Shown: positions 8,050 through 17,640 of the stretch, piece by piece
How the letters are laid out: every line of letters begins with the position of its first letter
How positions within the stretch are numbered: position 1 is the stretch's first letter
Assembly (NCBI GenBank): GCA_001916715.1
Contig: MNSZ01000064.1
Coordinates: 114,349 to 178,348, forward strand
Source: Firmicutes bacterium CAG:24053_14
Lineage (GTDB): Bacteria; Bacillota; Clostridia; Oscillospirales; Oscillospiraceae
Direction of reading: 5' to 3'
DNA: 64,000 bases
Notes under the pieces: generated by a model
Databases searched by the model: none
What the model was told of the DNA's origin: nothing
What the model saw: the letters and a program-made list of their open reading frames with translations, nothing else
Position numbers and translations under genes: made by a program

Positions 8050-9267
8050 ATGGACAGAGTGATACTTCATTCGGATATAAATTCGTGCTACGCGAGCGTC
8101 GAGCGGCTGTATAAGCCCGAGCTTGAGGGAAAGCCCTTTGCGGTTTGCGGCTCGCAGGAAATGCGCCACGGCATAGTGCTTGCAAAGGATGAAACGGCAA
8201 AACGCGCCGGGGTCAAGACCGGCATGGCCATATGGCAGGCGCGGCAGCTGTGCCCCGAGCTTGAAGTCGTTGAGCCGCACTTTGAGCGATACACGAAATA
8301 TTCCGCGATGGTGCGCGAGATATATGCCGAGTATACAGACCTGTGCGAGCCGTTCGGCATAGACGAGAGCTGGCTTGATATAACAAACTGCCTTGCCTGT
8401 CCAGACCCCGTGAAAACGGCCGACGAGATACGCCGTCGTGTGCGCGCGGAAACCGGGCTTACAGTTAGCGTGGGCGTTTCGTGGAACAAGGTGCTCGCAA
8501 AGCTCGGCTCGGACTATAAAAAACCTGACGCTGTGACTGTTATAGACAGGGAACACTTTAAAAGCATGGTCTGGGGGCTTCCTGCTTCGGATATGCTCAT
8601 GGTCGGGCGCAGTACCCGGCGCGAGCTTGCGCGCATGGGCATACAGACGATAGGAGAGATAGCGCGCACAGATCCGGAGCTTCTGCGCGCACGATTCGGC
8701 AAGGGCGGTATCGCACTGTGGCGGTATGCGAACGGTATGGACGATTCGCGTGTGCGCAGGGCAGGGGAGGAAGAGCCGCCGCAGTCTGTAGGCAACAGCG
8801 TCACCCTCGCGCGCAACATCGAAAACGAGTGTCAGGCGCGTCAAACTATGCTGCTGCTTGCCGAAAGCGTCGCGTCGCGCCTGCGCAGGCAAAATCTGCG
8901 CTGCCGCACGGTCGAGGTCGCGCTGCGCTCAGAGCAGCTTCAGTGGAAAACGCACCGGATGCGCCTGAGATACGCAACGGATATTACCTCCGAGCTTGCA
9001 GAGCACGGCATGGAGCTTCTGCGCCAAAGCCACAGCTTCTCGTCGCCGCTGCACAGTATGGGCCTGCGCGGCCTTGAGCTTGTGCATGCCGACGAGGATG
9101 AGCAAATGGACATGTTTGCAGATTATGTAAACTTAAATAAGCAGCGCAGCATCGATGCCGCCGTGGATAAGATCCGCAGCAAATACGGCTCCGGCAGTAT
9201 CCGGCGCGCATGCCTCCTCGGTGAGCCGACGGCGGAAAACATCGCCTTTTGCTCGCTGCCTGATTGA
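8050..9267 (+). CDS. dinB: DNA polymerase IV / Y-family translesion polymerase
   Basis: 405 residues. The palm begins VILHSDINSCYASVERL with the first catalytic Asp, and GIDESWLDIT carries the second Asp-Glu pair. The steric gate region is SCYAS. The little-finger domain follows GNSVTLARNIE, and the C-terminus has a DEQMDMFADY stretch that may be a beta-clamp contact. ATG 8041 is too close to the ACGGAG ribosome binding site, so the in-frame ATG 8050 is preferred. The divergent LexA-like gene suggests damage induction. Confidence 0.92.
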   Translation: MDRVILHSDINSCYASVERLYKPELEGKPFAVCGSQEMRHGIVLAKDETAKRAGVKTGMAIWQARQLCPELEVVEPHFERYTKYSAMVREIYAEYTDLCEPFGIDESWLDITNCLACPDPVKTADEIRRRVRAETGLTVSVGVSWNKVLAKLGSDYKKPDAVTVIDREHFKSMVWGLPASDMLMVGRSTRRELARMGIQTIGEIARTDPELLRARFGKGGIALWRYANGMDDSRVRRAGEEEPPQSVGNSVTLARNIENECQARQTMLLLAESVASRLRRQNLRCRTVEVALRSEQLQWKTHRMRLRYATDITSELAEHGMELLRQSHSFSSPLHSMGLRGLELVHADEDEQMDMFADYVNLNKQRSIDAAVDKIRSKYGSGSIRRACLLGEPTAENIAFCSLPD

Positions 9268-9270
9268 AAA

Positions 9271-9316
9271 ACCATCAGCACCGCTTTAGTTCAGCCTAAA
9301 GCGGTGCTGCTGGTTG
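9271..9316. terminator. bidirectional terminator
   Basis: A long stem (ACCATCAGCACCGCTTTA with TAAAGCGGTGCTGCTGGT) between the convergent polymerase and glycosyltransferase genes. Confidence 0.85.
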
Positions 9317-9319
9317 AGC

Positions 9320-10246
9320 TTATTTATCGTTTTCGCTGCGGAATACCGACGAGATAATATATCTCGGACGCCCTTGACATTCGGTGTAGATCTTCGCGAT
9401 ATACAGCCCTATAATTCCGAGACTCATCATTATTATACTGAATCCGAACAATAAAATTATAATGACCGTTGTAAAACCGCTCAGGGCATAACCTGCGAAT
9501 TTTTGATAGAGAGCGATCACTCCCAAGACTATGGAAACGATGAACATGACATAGCCGAGGATGGTCACTATCTGCATGGGGAAGCTGGAAAACGATGTAA
9601 TGTTTGTTATGGCGTATTTGAAAAGAGCCTTTGTGCTCCATTTTGACTGACCGGCAGCACGTTCCCGAACCGAGTACGAAACGGTGGCCTTTTTAAAGCC
9701 GACCCAGAATGAGAGCGCACGGAAAAATACATTGCGCTCCTTCATTTGGTTTAGGGTGTCAACTACCTTGCGATCGAGAAGCTTGAAGTCGGATGAATCG
9801 GCCATGTCAAAACCGGTCATTTTGCTGATGATACCGTAAAATGTGTTAGCCATGAAGCGATGCGCAGCACTTTCACTGCCACGATCGTCCTTGACGCCCT
9901 CAACTACCTCATAGCCCTCCTGCCAAAGTCTGTACATTTCGACTATCTTCTCCGGTGGGTGCTGAAGATCACAGTCAATAATAACGCAGCAATCTCCGGA
10001 GGCTTTCTCAAGACCGGCGAACATTGCGGCCTCCTTGCCGAAATTTCGGCTGAAATTCACTCCGACAACATTTTCGTTCTTTTCGGCTGCATGGCATATC
10101 CGCGCCCATGTGCTGTCCTTCGAGCCGTCGTTTATAAATAGCAGCTCATACGGGATGTTCTCCTGCTGCATAAGCTGAGAGATCGCCTGTTCGGCTAATG
10201 GGACCATTTGCTCTTCGTTGTATGCCGGAACAATAATTGACAGCAT
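9320..10246 (-). CDS. polyprenyl-phosphate glycosyltransferase, GtrB/DPM1-like (GT2)
   Basis: 308 residues. The cytoplasmic GT2 domain starts LSIIVPAYNEEQMVP, followed by FINDGSKDSTW and the metal-binding DCDLQHP (DXD). Two C-terminal membrane segments (about 232-255 and 265-292) anchor it. Family members load a sugar onto undecaprenyl phosphate. The gene lies 19 bases after a GtrII-like membrane transferase, so the pair probably builds and transfers a lipid-linked glucose-type sugar to a cell-surface polymer. Confidence 0.88.
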   Translation of the reverse strand: MLSIIVPAYNEEQMVPLAEQAISQLMQQENIPYELLFINDGSKDSTWARICHAAEKNENVVGVNFSRNFGKEAAMFAGLEKASGDCCVIIDCDLQHPPEKIVEMYRLWQEGYEVVEGVKDDRGSESAAHRFMANTFYGIISKMTGFDMADSSDFKLLDRKVVDTLNQMKERNVFFRALSFWVGFKKATVSYSVRERAAGQSKWSTKALFKYAITNITSFSSFPMQIVTILGYVMFIVSIVLGVIALYQKFAGYALSGFTTVIIILLFGFSIIMMSLGIIGLYIAKIYTECQGRPRYIISSVFRSENDK

Positions 10247-10265
10247 ATTTTACCTCCGTACGGTA

Positions 10266-11843
10266 TCAGTCTGAAAACTTAACGACAATGACACCGTTTA
10301 TCGTTTTTATAGAACCGGCGTTTGGATAACACGGCATTTCTTCAAATTCATCGGTCTGCTTTATCTGCTCTTCGGTGTCTGCATCAACATAGTCATACCG
10401 CGAAGCAAGAACATTGTACAAAAGATGCTTTCGCGTGTATATGTTTGCGACGGAATTCCCGGTGAACACACCGGTCATGCCGGGGGTGGCAGGAACATTG
10501 CTGTCCATATTGATCTTGCCGATGAGCGCTACGGGCGTTGAGGATGAAAAATCGTCCTGTAATTCGATCTTTGCAGTGAGCTTTGTCATAAACGCATAAA
10601 CATTCTTATAGGTCATATCCATGTAGAAATATGCGCGATTATCGATCAGAACAAATTCGTAGGCACAGGCGAGCTGAGTCAAAAGCAGAGCCAATGTCAG
10701 CGCGAGCGACACAAAGCCGGAACGGGATTTAAGGATCCCACTGAAGCATATCCTCTCCGAAATAACAGCCGGGAAAATGAGCGGCAGCAGCATAGGATAA
10801 ACCATAACAAGGTGAACCGTGAATTCACCGGCCATAACATAAACAAGATCGCAGGCAAGTGGGATAAGTGCGACTAATATGATAATCTCAATAATAGCGG
10901 AAAAGCTTTTATAAAGCCTGCGCTGAAAAATGATGGCAAGCGCCGCAACGGCCGAAAAGAGGAAAGCTGCCGCTGCGATATACTTGAAAAAGCTGTGGAA
11001 TACAGCAGAGCGATAGAAATAAAAGAAATTTTTGTATGCTGCGGATATGCGATCTATAAGCTGGCTGAATGTGACTATACCCATCGAGCTGATGCCCTGA
11101 TAATCAATAAGCTCAACGTTGTTGACCTTCAGGCATATCCGAAGAATAACGAAGTACAGGATCATGCCGAAGGCAAGGCCGGCTATGTATTTCAACCCGA
11201 CTGTAATAAATTCCTTAAAGCTCGAAAAACGTGAATCTATTACATCAACAAGCATGGAAAAAACCAGCAGCGCGGCGGTAAGCGGAAAATATGACTGATA
11301 TATACCCATCGACAGGGCAACAGCCACTCCGCCGAGGGCGATGGCCGGCCACTTCTTCCGCTGAATGAGGTGTGCAGATACAACCGACAGCAGCAGTGCG
11401 AGCAAGTATGAGCCAGAGCAGAACATATAAGCGTAGGTTGAAGTGACGGTGGGGAAAGAGACAATGCAGGCGGATATGAGCAAAGCCGGCAAAAAGCGGC
11501 TCACGCGCAGTATTCGCATTATCAAAACGGCGGCAGCTGCAAAGTACAACGCACCGAGCACTGCGTTCAGCCACGGACTGCTGGTAAATCCGCTGATGCC
11601 CTGCGTAAAATACAGAAGCCACCGGCCCGACGAAAGAAGATTGGTGCCGTGGTAAAGATAGGCTATGTCGTCATGGTTTATGAATTTGTTCGTAAACATA
11701 TACATATGAACCATGAAGGTCAGCACAAAGGTGCTTGAAAAAACGAATATGTCAAGTTTTTTTATGCTGCGCCTGCACAAGCCGGCGATGCAATCAACAG
11801 TGTTTCTGTTTAAACAGCTCTGCTCCGTTTTTCTCTCGTCCAA
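10266..11843 (-). CDS. multi-pass membrane glucosyltransferase, GtrII-like
   Basis: 525 residues with about 10-11 hydrophobic segments. The extracytoplasmic loop after the first segment carries INHDDIAYL and SSGRWLLYF, typical of the GtrII/glucosyl-transferase II family, which moves glucose from a lipid carrier outside the cell. The C-terminal 110 residues form a soluble domain. The start is a TTG at 11843, with AGAGAGGTG 10 bases upstream. It is the first gene of a two-gene minus-strand operon with the GtrB-like enzyme. Confidence 0.8.
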   Translation of the reverse strand: MDERKTEQSCLNRNTVDCIAGLCRRSIKKLDIFVFSSTFVLTFMVHMYMFTNKFINHDDIAYLYHGTNLLSSGRWLLYFTQGISGFTSSPWLNAVLGALYFAAAAVLIMRILRVSRFLPALLISACIVSFPTVTSTYAYMFCSGSYLLALLLSVVSAHLIQRKKWPAIALGGVAVALSMGIYQSYFPLTAALLVFSMLVDVIDSRFSSFKEFITVGLKYIAGLAFGMILYFVILRICLKVNNVELIDYQGISSMGIVTFSQLIDRISAAYKNFFYFYRSAVFHSFFKYIAAAAFLFSAVAALAIIFQRRLYKSFSAIIEIIILVALIPLACDLVYVMAGEFTVHLVMVYPMLLPLIFPAVISERICFSGILKSRSGFVSLALTLALLLTQLACAYEFVLIDNRAYFYMDMTYKNVYAFMTKLTAKIELQDDFSSSTPVALIGKINMDSNVPATPGMTGVFTGNSVANIYTRKHLLYNVLASRYDYVDADTEEQIKQTDEFEEMPCYPNAGSIKTINGVIVVKFSD

Positions 11844-12145
11844 AAGCTAAACACCTCTCTTTAAGATATTACGAAAAAATCAATGACACAATGTTACTAA
11901 AATTATAACCAGCGCAGAAGCCGTGTCAAGTATTTTCACGATTGACAATACCTGCATCCGAAACCGAGCATATGTCATTGCGAGCCTGCATCATGGTAAA
12001 AAACATAATTATGTAAACCTTCATTTCATTTTCGATCGTGTATTTGTGCAGAAGGCGCGAGGCCTTAAAATTTTTTGCTTTATACCTCATTGAAAGCTAA
12101 GCGGCAAAATGTTATTATAAGCAAAAAATATCGGAGTGTATTGAT
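11844..12145. other. 302-base intergenic region between divergent operons
   Basis: An AT-rich region. It contains the plus-strand promoter TTGAAA (12090-12095), 17 bases, TATTAT (12113-12118) for the alanyl-tRNA editing gene. I see no RNA gene or repeat in the rest. Confidence 0.6.
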
Positions 12146-13312
12146 ATGACCGAAAAGCTTTATTATATCGACAGCCACATGAAAGCCTTTACGGCGACGG
12201 TTACCTCATGCGAGAAAAACGGCGACCGATTTGAGGTCACGCTCGACCGCACGGCGTTTTTTCCCGAGGGCGGCGGTCAGCTCGGCGACAGCGGAGTGAT
12301 CGGCGGCGTTCGAGTATTTGATACGCATGAGAAAAACGGAGAGATCAAACATTATGTAAACCAAGCTCTGGAGACAGGCAAGACCTACGACTGCGCAATT
12401 GACTGGGAAACTCGCTTTCGCAGAATGCAAAATCATTCCGGCGAGCATATTGTGTCGGGGCTTGTGCATAAGAAATATGGGTACAACAATGTCGGCTTCC
12501 ACATGGGCAGCGACGTTGTGACGATAGATTTTGACGGCGAGCTTTCGTGGGAGCAGCTTCTTGAGATCGAGCGCGATGCAAACCGCGCCGTCGCGGCAAA
12601 CTACAAGGTCACGGCGACGCTTCCTGCGGAGGATGTGCTGAAAACTCTCGAGTACCGCAGCAAGCTTGAGCTGACGGAAAACGTGCGCATCGTCGAGATA
12701 GAAAACACCGACATCTGTGCCTGCTGTGCGCCGCATGTCAGCTCAACCGCCGAGGTCGGCACCGTGCGCATACTCACAGCCGAGCGCCGCAGACGCGGCG
12801 GAGACGGCGTGCGCATAACGATGCTTTGCGGCCTGGACGCATTCGACCATGAGGTCATAACAGATTCGAACAACGCGGAGATATCCATGCTCCTGTCGGC
12901 AAAGCGAACAGAGACAGCCGCTGCCGTGCGCAGACTTATAAGCGAGAACGAAAAGCTCAAGGCGCGTGCAGCGGAGCTCAGCCGTGAGCTCGCGCGGATA
13001 AAAGCCGAGGCTATAGAGCCGACGGAGGGGAACATCTGCCTGTTCGATAATGTCCTGGACGAGCCGGCGCTCAGGACGCTCGTGAACGAAGCTGTGAAAA
13101 AATGCTCCGGCCTTGCGGCGGTATTCTCAGGGGACGACGAAACAGGCTACAGATACATTATCGGAAGCTGCAATGCGGATCTCAGGAAAGCGGCAAAAAG
13201 TATAAATTCCGGCATCTCGGGACGGGGCGGAGGCAGCCCGGAAATGATACAGGGTAGCTGCACAGCGTGTTCATTAACTATTCAAAATTTTTTGACTAAC
13301 TTCACGGTTTAG
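12146..13312 (+). CDS. alanyl-tRNA editing protein, AlaX-long type with DHHA1 domain
   Basis: 388 residues. A short beta-barrel domain (FFPEGGGQLGDSG) leads into the editing domain with zinc ligands HSGEH (HXXXH) and CACCAPH (CXXXH), then a helical linker and a C-terminal DHHA1-type domain with GRGGGSPEMIQGS. Family members hydrolyse Ser-tRNA(Ala) or Gly-tRNA(Ala) in trans. No alanyl-tRNA synthetase catalytic domain is present. The start has CGGAG upstream and a good promoter at 12090-12118. Confidence 0.92.
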   Translation: MTEKLYYIDSHMKAFTATVTSCEKNGDRFEVTLDRTAFFPEGGGQLGDSGVIGGVRVFDTHEKNGEIKHYVNQALETGKTYDCAIDWETRFRRMQNHSGEHIVSGLVHKKYGYNNVGFHMGSDVVTIDFDGELSWEQLLEIERDANRAVAANYKVTATLPAEDVLKTLEYRSKLELTENVRIVEIENTDICACCAPHVSSTAEVGTVRILTAERRRRGGDGVRITMLCGLDAFDHEVITDSNNAEISMLLSAKRTETAAAVRRLISENEKLKARAAELSRELARIKAEAIEPTEGNICLFDNVLDEPALRTLVNEAVKKCSGLAAVFSGDDETGYRYIIGSCNADLRKAAKSINSGISGRGGGSPEMIQGSCTACSLTIQNFLTNFTV

Positions 13313-13387
13313 ACACGATATACATAAATGTATAACAAAAATCGGCTAAAATACGCACTAAATGTTGATTTATCCGACGAAAGACAA

Positions 13388-13416
13388 TTGACAAGAATAT
13401 GACAGTTTGTTAAAAT
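13388..13416 (+). promoter_or_regulatory. promoter of the first dehydratase-like cluster
   Basis: TTGACA (13388-13393), 17 bases, TAAAAT (13411-13416). The 5' untranslated region holds a small hairpin, GGGGCA/TGCCCC at 13431-13447. Confidence 0.75.
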
Positions 13417-13486
13417 AAATGAGTACATAAGGGGCAGTATATGCCCCTGAAAAGCTCAGCAAAATATTTTTTATGGGGGGTTATCC

Positions 13487-14698
13487 GTGAGAGACCTTAA
13501 GCATCTGATTTATTTTGAGAATCTGCTTCAGGAAGCCAACAACGAGTTGGTCCAGCAGGCAAAGGCAGAGGGCAAATTCGCCATCGGCTATACCTGCTAC
13601 TTCATGCCCGAAGTACTTCTCGACCTGCCCGGCTGCTTCTCCGTTCGTCTGAGAGCACCGCGCTGCAGCTCACCCGACATCGCGACTTACTACATGTCCG
13701 CCCGCGTATGTCACTATGGCCGCAGCCTTTTCGAGCGCGCACTCGAAGGCGGCTTCAATTTCCTCGACGCACAGATGGCGACCGAGACCTGCACCGTCAC
13801 CTGCCGCTTCCAGGAGCACATTAAGCCCAAGCATCTTGACTCCGTCAAGGACATGAACGTCATCCAGAACGACAAGTTCTTCTGCGAGTTCACCGACGTT
13901 CCCTTTAAAAACACCGAGAACGACTATGAATACTTCCGCGATCAGCTCAGGGCTCATGTTCTGACCACACTGCATGACAATCTCGGAATCGATGTTTCCG
14001 ATAAGGCGCTCAAGGAAGCCATCAAGCAGCACAATGAGGTCTGCAAGCTCATAAACGAGATAGGCGATTACCGCAAGCTTGATAATCCGACCATCACCGG
14101 CTATGAGTTCCATGTCATCCAGCTCGTATCGCTGGTATGCCCGAAGTATCTCATCCTTCCCTACCTGCGCGAGACAGCGAAGGAAATGAAGACCCGTAAG
14201 CCCGACGCAAAGTGGCCGTTCCGCTGCAAGGTAGTGCTCGCGGGAAGCGAGAACGATGACCCCGACTTCACCAAGCTTGTTGAAAGCTGCGGCGCAGAGG
14301 TCGTTTGCGACCGTTACTGCTACGGTGCAGTCGAGTCCCGTCAGCCGATAGTTGTAGAGAAGGGCGAGGATCCCCTCTATGCTATCGCAAAGCACTACCT
14401 CAAGACCTCCAACTGTCCGCGCTTCATGCCTCAGGATGAAATGCGTGCAAGAAAGCAGCGTCTGGCAGACCTCGTCAAGGAATACAACGCAGACGGCATC
14501 ATTGTTTGCTCCAACAAGTTCTGCGAGTATTGGAGCTATGAGCGCGTTGTTGACACTGTCGTCCTCAAGCGCGACTTCGGTCTCCCCGTATGCTCGATCG
14601 AGAAGGAGTACATAAACACCGCATCCGGTCAGCTCCGTACCCGCTTCCAGGCATTCGTTGAATCTGTCGAGATCAAGAAGATTCAGGAGGGCAAGTAA
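13487..14698 (+). CDS. 2-hydroxyacyl-CoA dehydratase-like small subunit, unit 1
   Basis: 403 residues of the HgdB/BcrB-type (HGD-D) superfamily, whose members hold [4Fe-4S] or double-cubane clusters and perform ATP-driven one-electron chemistry. Cysteines 37, 50, 75, 102, 268, 278, 310 and 346 are shared with the two paralogues at 56817 and 60819. CFSVRLRAP and KFCEYWSYE match the cluster-binding regions. GTG start behind a GGGGGG ribosome binding site. It is followed 2 bases later by its large partner, so they form a heteromer. The substrate is unknown; a true hydroxyacyl-CoA dehydratase, a reductase or a double-cubane protein are all possible. Confidence 0.85.
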   Translation: MRDLKHLIYFENLLQEANNELVQQAKAEGKFAIGYTCYFMPEVLLDLPGCFSVRLRAPRCSSPDIATYYMSARVCHYGRSLFERALEGGFNFLDAQMATETCTVTCRFQEHIKPKHLDSVKDMNVIQNDKFFCEFTDVPFKNTENDYEYFRDQLRAHVLTTLHDNLGIDVSDKALKEAIKQHNEVCKLINEIGDYRKLDNPTITGYEFHVIQLVSLVCPKYLILPYLRETAKEMKTRKPDAKWPFRCKVVLAGSENDDPDFTKLVESCGAEVVCDRYCYGAVESRQPIVVEKGEDPLYAIAKHYLKTSNCPRFMPQDEMRARKQRLADLVKEYNADGIIVCSNKFCEYWSYERVVDTVVLKRDFGLPVCSIEKEYINTASGQLRTRFQAFVESVEIKKIQEGK

Positions 14699-14700
14699 TT

Positions 14701-16308
14701 ATGGATTTTAAGAAAGCATTAAAGGATTTTTGGTATGGCAAGCCCCATACCGCAGAAGAAGGCGGTCGCCGCCTCGGTGAAAATTACCTCCCGAAGACCG
14801 GTATTTACAAGCATAGAGAGTGGCGCGGCGTAAAGGACACCTTCTACTACTTCAATTATATTTGGCTGTACAACTACATCCACATGGTAATGGACGTAAT
14901 GAAGTACGGCGGCCTTATCAACTTTGCAAAGGGCGTATGGCGCTACCGTTGGGTAGGCCAGACCTATCTGCCCGTTCTGCACTGGTTTGACCGCGGCATG
15001 GAAGGCATGCGCGGCGAGGCTCTGCGCGGCTCCGCATGGCATTATCGCGCAATGGTCAACGCGACCATCTATCAGTTCATGGCAATGTTCAATGCCGATA
15101 CCAGACTCCACGGCGGAAAGAAGAACGATGCATGGTATCACACCATGGCAATGAAGGAAACCGTATGGGGCGGTATGTTCTACGGCTGGCGCGACAAGTT
15201 TAAGGCAGTTGCTCTGGAAATGATCCCGTACTTCGTAACCTGCCACGTTAACTCTCACACCGTCCACAACTACATCGACGCAGTTCAGTCCATCGGCCTG
15301 CCCGGCGACCCCTGCCCGATGTGCCAGGCTGAGTCCGGCCTCTACGTCCTTGACGATATTCCTGACTACAGTCCGTTCATGATAACCTGCAACGAGGCCT
15401 GCGACGGCTCCGTCGGTACTGCTATTCTTCAGGACTGGTTCAACGACAAGCCTTTGTTTGCTCTGCAGATGCCCATGATATTTGACGATCCCCTCGCAAA
15501 CAAGTTTGTCCAGAAGGATATCGAGAAGTGCTGGAAGTTCATCGAAGACCAGACTGGTGTTCCCATGAACTTTGACCTCATGTGCGAGTACATTGAGCGT
15601 CAGAATGAGCTTATGAAGTTCGAGTGGGAGAAGTGGGAGGTTGCTGCAAAGACCAATTCCTACCCCATCAACGGCGTTGCACAGGCACTGTACCGCATCT
15701 ATCAGTCCCAGATGGGCGATCTTCCTATCTGGCACGAGGTAGACGGCCATGTCCGTAAAATTATGGAGCGCGCCGTCCGCAATAAGACAAATACCTTCCC
15801 CAACACTCGCCACAGAGTCATCGCATGGTCCTGCGCACCTCTGTACTACTCCAACTGGTGCACTTGGGCATACAATACCTGGGGTCTGAATGTTGTCATT
15901 AACATGGACTCTCTCATGTTCGATATGACCATCCGCACCGACAGCTACGAGAACATGCTCGAGGATGTCGCACAGTACCACATGTGGGCTCCGATGCGCC
16001 GTATGGCAGTCGGCGGCATGCACCATATCTTTGAGCTGTGGGATTACATGGAGCGTTTCAACTGCGACATGGTCGCAATGTACGATCAGCTCCAGTGCAA
16101 GGGTATGCAGGGCGTCCACGGCCTGTTCGAGGATGAGTTCCGCGACAGGAATATCCCCGCATTCTGGATTCCTCACGCACTGCCCGACAGCCGCACTGTT
16201 TCCCGTGCCGAGATCCGTCGTCTCATAAACGACTACATGACCACAGTTATGCACGAAGAGCCTCTGGATCCTTCTCTCCTCGAGCTCGACGACGACATGA
16301 CATGGTAA
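14701..16308 (+). CDS. 2-hydroxyacyl-CoA dehydratase-like large subunit, unit 1
   Basis: 535 residues, distinctly longer than the usual ~400-residue dehydratase subunit because of an aromatic-rich N-terminal part with a HREWRGVKDT motif (about residue 38). Candidate cluster ligands are the CPMC pair (205, 208), Cys230 and Cys234 in ITCNEACDGS, and Cys in LQCKGM near the C-terminus. The large subunits at 58004 and 62015 share REWRGVKD, the Cys in (M)PC and CK(G/N)M. The gene is adjacent to the small subunit and a 70-residue membrane protein. The N-terminal extension has no function I recognise. Confidence 0.82.
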   Translation: MDFKKALKDFWYGKPHTAEEGGRRLGENYLPKTGIYKHREWRGVKDTFYYFNYIWLYNYIHMVMDVMKYGGLINFAKGVWRYRWVGQTYLPVLHWFDRGMEGMRGEALRGSAWHYRAMVNATIYQFMAMFNADTRLHGGKKNDAWYHTMAMKETVWGGMFYGWRDKFKAVALEMIPYFVTCHVNSHTVHNYIDAVQSIGLPGDPCPMCQAESGLYVLDDIPDYSPFMITCNEACDGSVGTAILQDWFNDKPLFALQMPMIFDDPLANKFVQKDIEKCWKFIEDQTGVPMNFDLMCEYIERQNELMKFEWEKWEVAAKTNSYPINGVAQALYRIYQSQMGDLPIWHEVDGHVRKIMERAVRNKTNTFPNTRHRVIAWSCAPLYYSNWCTWAYNTWGLNVVINMDSLMFDMTIRTDSYENMLEDVAQYHMWAPMRRMAVGGMHHIFELWDYMERFNCDMVAMYDQLQCKGMQGVHGLFEDEFRDRNIPAFWIPHALPDSRTVSRAEIRRLINDYMTTVMHEEPLDPSLLELDDDMTW

Positions 16309-16326
16309 TAGGGAGGAGCAGAGAAT

Positions 16327-16539
16327 ATGAAAAAGTTTGTAAAGAAAGCACTTTGCCTCGGCGGCATCGGCTATGCAGCATTGTTCGCAGTATTTTTCTT
16401 TGATCTCGACGGTAAGCTTCTGTTCAACGTAGTTGAGCCCTTCCTGAAGAATCACTACGACAATATGGAGCGCAAGGATATGCTCAAGACACCGTACGAC
16501 ATGGATAAGTTCCCCGACTACAAGTACGACGAAGCCTGA
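16327..16539 (+). CDS. small single-pass membrane protein of the dehydratase cluster (type 1)
   Basis: 70 residues. A basic start (MKKFVKKA) is followed by a hydrophobic segment (about 9-26), then a polar tail with GKLLFNVVEPFLKNHYD. A 57-residue protein at the same place in unit 2 (59627-59800) has NKLIYYVIRPLLNKHYD. The shared pattern is KL(L/I)xxV(V/I)xPxLxxHYD. I know of no described family. GGAGG precedes the start. The context suggests membrane docking or electron transfer to the dehydratase-like enzyme; this is inference. Confidence 0.8.
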   Translation: MKKFVKKALCLGGIGYAALFAVFFFDLDGKLLFNVVEPFLKNHYDNMERKDMLKTPYDMDKFPDYKYDEA

Positions 16540-16639
16540 TCTTAGCAACAAGTAAAACCATTGCCGACTCCCCGATAACGGGGGGTTGGCATAACAACGA
16601 CTATAATAGTTAATTAAATATTTATTGGAGGCAACACTA

Positions 16640-17403
16640 ATGAAATATTTTGGCGGTTGTGACGTAGGCTCGACCTACACAAAGGCAGTTATTCTCGATG
16701 AGAACGGCAAGATGGTAGCAGATACCACGATAAAGAGATGGCAGAGGTCTGCGAAAAGGCCGGCCTGAAGAGCTCTAAGGATCTTGAGTATCTTATCGGT
16801 ACCGGCTACGGCCGCAACAAGGTTCCGTTCGCGGATGAGAACATCTCCGAGATAAGCTGCCACGCAATGGGCGTACACGTCACCGATCCTTCCGTCAAGG
16901 CGATCATCGACATCGGCGGCCAGGACGTCAAGGGCATCTCCGTTGACACCGACGGCACCGTAAAGAACTTTGCAATGAACGATAAGTGCGCAGCAGGTAC
17001 CGGCCGCTTCTTCGAGGCAATGGCACGCTCCTTCGAGATGAGCCTTCCCGAGTTCTCGAAGCTGGCACTGACCGCAAAGAACGTCATCCCCATCACCGCA
17101 CAGTGCACCGTTTTCGCAGAGTCTGAGGTCATCACTCTGGTCGGCGAGGGAAAGCCCATGGACGAGATCGCGGCAGGCATCGAGATGGCAGTTGCAAAGC
17201 GCTGCTTCGTCATGGCCAAGAAAGCCGGCGCGACCGACAGCATCACCCTGACCGGCGGCTGCGCAAAGAACGACGGCCTGAAGCAGGCGATCGAGCACGT
17301 GCTGAAGCTGAAGGTCGTAAACCTGAAGACCGACCCGCAGCTGATGGGCGCACTCGGCGCAGCAGAGTATGCTCGCCAGAAGGGTCTTGCCAAGGCAAAA
17401 TAA
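16640..17403 (+). pseudogene. dehydratase activator ATPase (BadF/HgdC type), frame broken near 16738
   Basis: Family members are homodimeric ATPases with a [4Fe-4S] cluster that drive low-potential electrons into the dehydratase. The N-terminus MKYFGGCDVGSTYTKAV (acetate/sugar kinase fold phosphate loop) is read from ATG 16640 but runs to a stop near 16768. From 16738 another frame continues (MAEVCEKAGL, GTGYGRN, IDIGGQDVK, DKCAAGTGRF, QCTVFAESEV), carrying the two cluster cysteines and ending at 17403. Compared with the family about a dozen residues are missing at the join, so there is a deletion plus a frame change. The first 99 bases match the window end exactly, so misassembly is possible. 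Confidence 0.85.
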
Positions 17404-17550
17404 GGCTTAAAATAGTCTTTACTGCGGTATCTCGACAATAGACATTGTACTGAGTTTTAGTGCCTCGCGTTCAATAGGACGAATGTCCTTTGGCCGATGC
17501 ACTGCAATGGGTACGATCCGATAGGGCGTATCGCAAACTGCATAAGCATT
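17404..17550 (+). other. intergenic stretch after the activator gene
   Basis: Contains short imperfect inverted repeats (for example AGGACGAATGTCCT near 17478-17491) but no RNA gene I can recognise. Confidence 0.3.
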
Positions 17551-17578
17551 AAAAGGCAGCCTTTTGGCTGCCTTTTTT
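17551..17578 (+). terminator. intrinsic terminator of the first dehydratase cluster
   Basis: Stem AAGGCAGCC/GGCTGCCTT with loop TTTT followed by a T-run (17573-17578). Confidence 0.88.
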
Positions 17579-17640
17579 GCACGCAAAAAATGTTGATTTA
17601 CCTACGGGATTGGTGGTATAATGATCACGAGGTGAAATAT

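Noticed and set aside
14719..16551. A 610-codon open frame on the minus strand opposite the dehydratase large subunit
   Set aside because: It is antisense to a clear conserved gene. The long open frame follows from codon bias, and the translation has no recognisable domain and is rich in His/Val/Cys as expected of a shadow frame.
17404..17550. Possible T-box or riboswitch before the Rrf2 gene
   Set aside because: The terminator at 17551-17578 better fits the end of the upstream activator gene, and no T-box sequence or specifier stem is visible.
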